Positions 14,336 to 19,313 of a stretch of 19,313 bases of DNA are shown one piece after another. The stretch is taken from positions 1 to 19,313 of the forward strand of contig JBDTDV010000003.1 in assembly GCA_039922875.1 (NCBI GenBank). Direction: 5' to 3'. The notes below the pieces were generated by a model, which worked only from the letters and a program-made list of their open reading frames with translations, ran no database searches and was not told the origin of the DNA. Made by a program: the position numbers and the translations under genes. Numbering within the stretch: position 1 is the first letter of the stretch; each line of letters starts with the position of its first letter. This stretch comes from JBDTDV01 sp039922875 (GTDB lineage Bacteria; Actinomycetota; Actinomycetes; Actinomycetales; Microbacteriaceae).

Positions 14336-16060
14336 TTACAGGTCCGGATACGCCGCGGTCGACCGATATTGACCGCCGTGAAACACCAGCGGGTCCCCGC
14401 CGGTGCCCTCATATCGTTGTACCTCGCCGACATAGATCTGGTGGTCCCCCGCCTTGTATCGCGAAACGGTGCGACATTCAAAGGTAGCCACCGCGCCGTC
14501 GATTACCGGGATGCCGCGCAGCCCTTCGTGCGTTATGACACCGGCGAATTTGTCGTCGGATGCAGTCGCGAATTGACGGGACAGCACGTGTTGGTCGGCG
14601 GCGAGGACATTGATTGCGAAGTGGGTGGCCGATTCGAAGCTGGCGAGGCTCGGCGTTCGGTTGCTCGGGCACCAAAGCACCAGTGGTGGATCCACCGATA
14701 CCGAGGTGAACGAGTTCGCGGTGATGCCGATCCGCTTGCCGTCTGGACCCATGGTCGTGACGACGGTGACTCCGGTCGCATACTGGCCGAGCGCGTTGCG
14801 ATAGTCGCGTACGTCGATGCCGGAATTCTCCTCAGATGTCTTCAGTTCGATGAAGTTCAGCGCCTCCGCCGCGTCATACCACCAGGGGAAGAGGGTCCGC
14901 GGGTCGTCGAAGCCGTTGGCCAGCGCCGCCGCTACACCCGGGTGGTCCTGTGCTGCCGCGAGCAGTTGCAGCTGATGCTCCTTCAGCGGCCTCAACAGTG
15001 AATTCGTCCACGTCACCGACCATTGCGCCCACCCACGCCAGAACTCGTCGAAGGTGCGCAGCATCCAGGCGCGATCGAATGTTTCGTCCCCACGCCGTAC
15101 TATCGCGTCTTCATAGTACTGAGCGGCCAGGGTCGCGTTGTTCGAGCCCTGCCCGGTCAGCGGATCGTTGAGCACGATCGCGTCCCCGAGCCCGAAGACC
15201 GGCTTTCCGGAGGGAAGCTCGCCAACCGCGTGGCGCACTGTCGGGGTGATCCGGCCGCGGAGCACCCCGCCGTCGTCGGTGAGTGTCGCGTGTCGAAATC
15301 GGGCGCCCTCGGCCGGGAAATGCTCGTGGAGCAGGCGCAGTGAGTGCTCGAGATGGCTGGCTGGATCGCTGACCCGAGCCCACGAGTCCATCGGCCCGCC
15401 GGGCACACCCTCAAACACCATCATCTGGCAGGCCCCGGAAATCGTCACCCCGGGAAAGGTGAAGAATTCCCCGACGCCCGGTTTTATCGACATCCGCACC
15501 GCCGGCACGCCGTCGGCCTCGACACCGCGCACATAGGTCAGCGCGAGCGCTCGTTGCGGCCTGTCGTAGGGGGATTTCGACCGGTCGGGGACGAAGATCT
15601 GGCCCAGCTCCCCCTTGCCGGTGGAGACGACGACCAACTCGTAGTTGCTCGCAAGTTCCTCCAGCCTGGATACCGTCACCTTCTCGACACGGAAGTCGCC
15701 GTCGTTGGCGATGAAGGTTTCGATCCACAGGCTGCACTTGAGCCGTTGATCGACCGATCGCGCCGGAGAATCCAGTGGCGCGTGCCAGGACGCCGGCACC
15801 TCGCCAAGAAGATTCATCCCGATCGCCGCGATCTGCAGCTCCTCTGCTGCCGGGTCGGCGGTCGTAATCGAGCTGATATCCAGTGGTTTCTCGGTGGCCA
15901 GGGCCGCTGAGAATACGCATTGACTGGACATCACACTGCCACTTCGCACCTGGTCCGGGGACCGGTCCGAGATCAGCGTTACCTGAAATCCGTGGCGTTG
16001 AAGCCCGAGGGCAAGCTGCACTCCGGACTCGCCGGCGCCGACGATGGCGATCTTCCGCAT
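14336..16060 (-). CDS. styA2B: StyA2B-type flavin monooxygenase fused to flavin reductase
   Basis: 574 aa natural fusion. Residues 1-405 are a group E single-component-like monooxygenase: IAIVGAGESGVQL (FAD Rossmann), SPARSVDQR near 98-106, and GLGDAIVLNDPLTGQGSNNA (290-309, FAD contact). From about 416 to 565 follows a StyB/HpaC-type flavin reductase domain (DYRNALGQYATGVTVVTT, GITANSFTSVSVDPPLVLW, FAINVLAADQ). The reductase uses NADH to make reduced FAD for the oxygenase, so this protein can feed itself and the adjacent StyA1. Such StyA1/StyA2B pairs are known from Rhodococcus opacus 1CP and Variovorax. AGGAGGG lies 8 bases before the ATG; the gene follows styA1 by 44 bases. Substrate by position and motif: indole or styrene-like aryl alkene. 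Confidence 0.92.
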   Translation of the reverse strand: MRKIAIVGAGESGVQLALGLQRHGFQVTLISDRSPDQVRSGSVMSSQCVFSAALATEKPLDISSITTADPAAEELQIAAIGMNLLGEVPASWHAPLDSPARSVDQRLKCSLWIETFIANDGDFRVEKVTVSRLEELASNYELVVVSTGKGELGQIFVPDRSKSPYDRPQRALALTYVRGVEADGVPAVRMSIKPGVGEFFTFPGVTISGACQMMVFEGVPGGPMDSWARVSDPASHLEHSLRLLHEHFPAEGARFRHATLTDDGGVLRGRITPTVRHAVGELPSGKPVFGLGDAIVLNDPLTGQGSNNATLAAQYYEDAIVRRGDETFDRAWMLRTFDEFWRGWAQWSVTWTNSLLRPLKEHQLQLLAAAQDHPGVAAALANGFDDPRTLFPWWYDAAEALNFIELKTSEENSGIDVRDYRNALGQYATGVTVVTTMGPDGKRIGITANSFTSVSVDPPLVLWCPSNRTPSLASFESATHFAINVLAADQHVLSRQFATASDDKFAGVITHEGLRGIPVIDGAVATFECRTVSRYKAGDHQIYVGEVQRYEGTGGDPLVFHGGQYRSTAAYPDL

Positions 16061-16104
16061 CCTGTGACCCTCCTATCCACGCCTGAGGAGACGCTTCACT
16101 ACGC

Positions 16105-17358
16105 TCAACTCGCCTCCGCTACCGGCGCGGGCGCCGAAACCGCCGCCACATAGTCCGCGGCCTTGTCCGGATCGAGGAACCAGTCTTCGAAGTCCGCGGG
16201 ATCGTTGAACCCGTTCACGAAGCGTTTGGCGATCGCCTCGTTCTGGCTCGCCGCCCCGAGCAACTGCACAACATGGTCCGGCGGCGGCGCCAACAGGGCA
16301 TTGGTCCATTTGGTCACGTGCTGCGCGTCGTCCCAATACGTCTCGAAGGTGCGCTGCATGAAGTCCGCGTCGTAGTCGGCCGCCCCGTGGTCGATGATGC
16401 TGCCTAAATACGATTCCGCACACTTGCTGGCATTGTTGGAGCCCTGCCCGGTGATCGGGTCGTTGAGCACGACGACGTCGGCCATGCCCAGTACCCGGCG
16501 CCCAGACGGGAGGGTGGCGATCGGGTGCCGAACCGTGGGAGGGAACCTACCCTGGAGGACACCCATGTCGTCCGTCAGCTGCGCGTCGACAGCTCGCTCG
16601 CCTTCCCAGGGGATGTAGGTGTCGAGGATCTCCTTCGAATGAGCCAGGTGTTCCTCGGGGCTCAGCCCCTTCCACCGATCCATCGGCCCGCCCGGGATCC
16701 CCTCGAAGACCATGATGTCGCAGGGACCAGTTGTGGTCAGCGCAGGGAAGCCGAAGTACTCGCCGATCCCGGGGATCAAGTTGAACGTGACCGCGGAGAA
16801 GTCTTCGCGGGGCTTGAGCCCGGTGACATAGGTGAGCGCCAGCGCACGTTGAGGCGAGTCGTAGACGCTGCGCTGGTCGTCCCTGCTGAAGAGCTGAGCG
16901 ATTTCTCCTTTGCCGGCGGCAACGAGAACAAGGTCGCTGGCGGCGGTGTATTTCTCCAGTTCGTCTATCCCGGCCTCCTCGATGATCACCTCGCCACCGC
17001 GATCGGCGAAGACCTCCATGAGCGCAGGGAACTTCACCCTCTGGTCGATCGACTTGGCCGGCGCGTCCAATCGGTGCGCGAAGGTGAGTGCCTTCTGCCC
17101 CGCCAGCTCCGGATGCGGGATCGTGAACGATAACCCGTCAACGGTAGGCGCATCCGGCCACAAATCAAGCCCCAGCGTCCGTTCGTAAGACAGTGCAAGA
17201 TCGAACATGCACTGACTGGAAGCGATCCGCCCGTCACGGATCTCGTCAGGAGTGCGATTGGAAACGATGGTGACCTCGTATCCCGCATCCAGCAGGCCAA
17301 TGCCGAGTTGAAGCCCGGATTGGCCCGCACCGATAATCGTGATCTTCTTGTCGCTCAT
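16105..17358 (-). CDS. styA1: StyA1-type FAD-dependent (indole/styrene) monooxygenase
   Basis: 417 aa, group E flavoprotein monooxygenase oxygenase component. It takes reduced FAD from a reductase (here the StyA2B C-terminal domain) and epoxidises an aryl double bond with O2. Motifs: ITIIGAGQSGLQLGIGL (7-23), IASSQCMF (45-52), LDAPAKSIDQR (97-107), GMADVVVLNDPITGQGSNNA (291-310). At positions that separate styrene from indole oxygenases (N46/V48/H50/S96 in Pseudomonas StyA numbering) this protein has S, Q, M and A, matching the indole-type pattern as I recall it. GAGAGG lies upstream of the ATG. It is 61 bases after the SDR gene and probably in one transcript with it. Confidence 0.92.
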   Translation of the reverse strand: MSDKKITIIGAGQSGLQLGIGLLDAGYEVTIVSNRTPDEIRDGRIASSQCMFDLALSYERTLGLDLWPDAPTVDGLSFTIPHPELAGQKALTFAHRLDAPAKSIDQRVKFPALMEVFADRGGEVIIEEAGIDELEKYTAASDLVLVAAGKGEIAQLFSRDDQRSVYDSPQRALALTYVTGLKPREDFSAVTFNLIPGIGEYFGFPALTTTGPCDIMVFEGIPGGPMDRWKGLSPEEHLAHSKEILDTYIPWEGERAVDAQLTDDMGVLQGRFPPTVRHPIATLPSGRRVLGMADVVVLNDPITGQGSNNASKCAESYLGSIIDHGAADYDADFMQRTFETYWDDAQHVTKWTNALLAPPPDHVVQLLGAASQNEAIAKRFVNGFNDPADFEDWFLDPDKAADYVAAVSAPAPVAEAS

Positions 17359-17419
17359 TTTTTGTACCTCTCTGGACCGCTACTGTGTACCGCTACGGAA
17401 TATCTGTGGATTGGAACTG

Positions 17420-18256
17420 CTATTCGGCGGCGAGCAGCGGAATGGCTTCTTCCGCACGCTCGGGCCCGAGGGCTGAATAACCGCCGTCGACGGCCCAATC
17501 GGCTCCGGTCACGAAGCTCGCCTTGTCGCTGGCGAGGAAGGTCACCACGGCGCCGACTTCTTCAGGCCGGCCGACCCGGCCGAGAATGTGGAAGGGAGCG
17601 GCGACTGCATCGGTCTTCTCCAGGTTGCCCCCGGAAAGCTCATCCATGATCTTCGACCAGGTCCACCCCGGCGAGACCGAGTTGACCCGGATACCGTCGC
17701 CAGCCAGATCGGTAGCCATACTCCTGGTCAATTGCACCAGAGCCGCCTTGCTTGCCGGGTACAACCACCGGCCGGTCTGCGCGACCGAGCTGGAGATGGA
17801 GGTGAAGTTGATGATGGCGCCGTGCCCGCTGGCGGCCAGCAGTTCGCGAGCCTGTGACGCGACCATGACAGCGCTGACCAGATTGACATTCAGCGCGGTG
17901 AGCCAATCCGACCTGCCGGAGGCGGGTCCGTCATCGAGATAGCTGCAGGCGAGGTTCACCAGGATATCCAGCCGTCCGTAGCGCTCGCGCAACTGCGCGA
18001 ACACCTGCTCCAGCGCCGCATCATCGGTGATGTCGGCCGGAATGAATTGCACCCCGGCATCCCCAGCGGCAAGCGCTTCGCCACCTGTGATATCGATGTC
18101 GACAACCACCACGCTCGCACCGGCGGCACGAAGCTCGGTGACCACGCCGATACCGACCAGCGTTGCGCCACCGGTTACCAGGGCCACTCGTCCGTCAAGC
18201 CGGTGGCCCTCGACCGCAGTTGCTCGTTCGGCTGCCAACCCATCGATGCCTGGCAT
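17420..18256 (-). CDS. Short-chain dehydrogenase/reductase (SDR)
   Basis: 278 aa, classical SDR plan. The cofactor loop is TGGATLVGIG (28-37), in which the usual middle glycine of TGxxxGxG is Leu. DIDITGG follows beta-2, with an acidic end suggesting NAD+. The catalytic set is S153 in FTSISSS, Y166 and K170 in YPASK; the NNAG motif reads NLAC (101-104). First gene of the operon, divergent from the AraC gene. In known indole clusters an SDR oxidises the dihydrodiol formed by the StyA-like oxygenase, which I infer here. The start at 18256 has AGGAG about 5 bases upstream; the open frame upstream crosses the CRP-like site and is non-coding. Confidence 0.9.
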   Translation of the reverse strand: MPGIDGLAAERATAVEGHRLDGRVALVTGGATLVGIGVVTELRAAGASVVVVDIDITGGEALAAGDAGVQFIPADITDDAALEQVFAQLRERYGRLDILVNLACSYLDDGPASGRSDWLTALNVNLVSAVMVASQARELLAASGHGAIINFTSISSSVAQTGRWLYPASKAALVQLTRSMATDLAGDGIRVNSVSPGWTWSKIMDELSGGNLEKTDAVAAPFHILGRVGRPEEVGAVVTFLASDKASFVTGADWAVDGGYSALGPERAEEAIPLLAAE

Positions 18257-18292
18257 TGTGCTCCTAACGTCGTCGTCATTTGCCCAACACAC

Positions 18293-18308
18293 CGTGATCC
18301 ATGTCACA
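18293..18308. promoter_or_regulatory. CRP/GlxR-like binding site
   Basis: CGTGATCCATGTCACA matches the CRP-family consensus TGTGA-N6-TCACA at 9 of 10 fixed positions. It is centred about 45 bases upstream of the SDR start and lies between the divergent SDR and AraC genes. It suggests carbon-source (cAMP-type) control of the monooxygenase operon. Which regulator is present in the organism is unknown. Confidence 0.5.
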
Positions 18309-18391
18309 ATTAGCGTGCGTGGTCCGAACGTAACGGAGTGGCACACCGGCGTGCTATCCGCAATGCGCATGGACTATCCCAATCGCGAAGT

Positions 18392-18420
18392 TTGACACGC
18401 CGACGATCCGAGGGCACGGT
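18392..18420 (+). promoter_or_regulatory. Candidate promoter of the AraC-type gene
   Basis: TTGACA (18392-18397), a 17-base spacer and CACGGT (18415-18420). The -35 is perfect and the -10 is weak, as expected for a regulated promoter. Expected start near 18427, leaving a leader of about 33 bases. Confidence 0.4.
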
Positions 18421-18446
18421 GCTGTGGGCTCACTTGACTGACACCC

Positions 18447-18459
18447 GATCGGACCGATC
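18447..18459. promoter_or_regulatory. Inverted repeat GATCGG-A-CCGATC abutting the AraC start codon
   Basis: Perfect 6-bp arms around one base, ending directly before the ATG at 18460 in the position of the ribosome site. It could be an autoregulatory operator or a small hairpin limiting translation. The gene has no other convincing Shine-Dalgarno. Confidence 0.35.
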
Positions 18460-19313
18460 ATGCCTGTGACACCAGCCGCAGGCACACTTCTCGCGCCGCT
18501 GGTTCTCGACCGACAACGCACCATCGCGACTCGCGACCCGGAAGAGGCCCATTCCCGGATCAGTGAGCTCTTTTGCGCACATTCACTTTCCGTTCTGCAG
18601 CGGGACCGGCAGGTGAATATGACCCTGCGATCCAAGCACGACGCGAGCGTCGGCCTTGACCTCCTGGATTATGGGGCAACGGTCCGGATCTCGCCGAGGG
18701 CGCTGCAAGACTTCGTGCTGGTTCAGATTCCCTTGCGGGGCAGGGCTGAGATCGAAGTAGCCGGGACGACGTATTACTCCGATCCGGATACCGCATCGCT
18801 ACCCCCGATCGATCAGGACTGTTCCATGATCTGGTATCGGGGAACACCGCAACTCGTCGTCTACGCGCGGCGCGAGGAAGTCGAGCGAGTGGCTGGCGCC
18901 CTCTACGGTACGGAACGCGCGCAGGGGCTGGAGCTCGGCTACACCCTCAATCTGACCAGCCCGGCCGGTGCCGCATTTCTGGATTTCGTGCGCAACTACC
19001 TGAATGATGTGAATACCGAAAGCGAAGCGGCACGGAACGACTTCTCGCAGCGGCTTCTGCACGAGATGCTGATCACCCGGCTGCTTCTCGCCGCCGAGAA
19101 CCCGACCAAGGATCACGCGGAATCCGATCCGGCGAGCCACTCGCGACTGGTTCGTCGGTTTCAGGCCGTGATCGCGGACCACGGTACAGAGGAGATCAGC
19201 ATTCTAGACATTGCCGAGACCCTCGGAGTGTCATTGCGCAGACTGCAGTACAGCGTCAGAGAAGAGCTGGGCATGACGCCTTCAGCGATGCTAAGGCATG
19301 TGCGTTTGAACCA
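18460..19313 (+). CDS. AraC-family transcriptional regulator, 3' end beyond the window
   Basis: 284 codons are present with no stop. The N-terminal about 200 aa resemble the AraC_binding_2 ligand domain (DYGATVRISPRALQDFVLVQ, then LRGRAEIEVAG). The C-terminal HTH begins at about 232, with the first helix-turn-helix at 247-268 (ISILDIAETLGVSLRRLQYS) and the following GMTPSAMLRHVRL. About 35-50 residues holding the second HTH are missing at the edge. AraC/XylS members of this form often activate aromatic catabolism genes on binding the substrate. It is divergent from the SDR-StyA1-StyA2B operon with about 200 bases between, so it very probably controls that operon. The start is fixed by an in-frame TGA at 18439-18441. 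Confidence 0.88.
   Translation, partial: MPVTPAAGTLLAPLVLDRQRTIATRDPEEAHSRISELFCAHSLSVLQRDRQVNMTLRSKHDASVGLDLLDYGATVRISPRALQDFVLVQIPLRGRAEIEVAGTTYYSDPDTASLPPIDQDCSMIWYRGTPQLVVYARREEVERVAGALYGTERAQGLELGYTLNLTSPAGAAFLDFVRNYLNDVNTESEAARNDFSQRLLHEMLITRLLLAAENPTKDHAESDPASHSRLVRRFQAVIADHGTEEISILDIAETLGVSLRRLQYSVREELGMTPSAMLRHVRLN

Noticed and set aside
14336..17358. Recent tandem duplication of styA
   Set aside because: The two oxygenases share motifs but differ widely in sequence, and one carries a reductase fusion; they are an old paralogous pair.

Overview
The window is high-GC, densely coded DNA with short intergenic gaps, ATGA/GTGA start-stop overlaps, several GTG/TTG starts and likely leaderless starts. 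Together with an actinobacterial-type HemB metal site, this points to an actinobacterium, probably Microbacteriaceae. That placement is inferred from style and protein character; no database search was possible.

Layout. (1) 1-161 is the 3' end of a sugar ABC transporter permease, closed by a terminator-like hairpin that can serve both strands. (2) 271-2642 (minus strand) is the haem pair hemB-hemL. (3) 2820-5948 (plus) holds tryptophan 2,3-dioxygenase (kynA), kynureninase (kynU) and a PaaX-family regulator with an in-frame 15-bp tandem repeat. No kynurenine formamidase is present. (4) 6122-10511 (plus) is a tight five-gene unit: amino acid permease, class V PLP enzyme, OsmC-like protein, two-domain cupin, and an XRE-cupin regulator. 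Its promoter region carries a perfect 8-7-8 inverted repeat. Its function is not recognised. (5) 10746-12206 (plus) is a lone NCS1-type permease. (6) 18256-12209 (minus) is a five-gene set in the order SDR, StyA1-type monooxygenase, StyA2B-type monooxygenase/flavin-reductase fusion, CrtI/PYROXD2-like flavoprotein, VOC protein. A divergent AraC-type regulator runs off the right end, and a CRP-like site lies between it and the SDR.

Working together. Region 3 would turn tryptophan into anthranilate if a formamidase is supplied from elsewhere. Region 6 resembles indole-oxidation clusters, in which a StyA-like oxygenase, a flavin reductase and an SDR act under an AraC-type regulator and anthranilate is the end product. 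The locus therefore looks like an aromatic/tryptophan-indole catabolic island, with a second amino-acid-handling operon (region 4) between the two. The most novel candidates are the five-gene StyA1/StyA2B operon with its two extra enzymes, the permease-PLP-OsmC-bicupin operon, and a family of about 61-bp palindromic intergenic repeats found at three of the operon boundaries.
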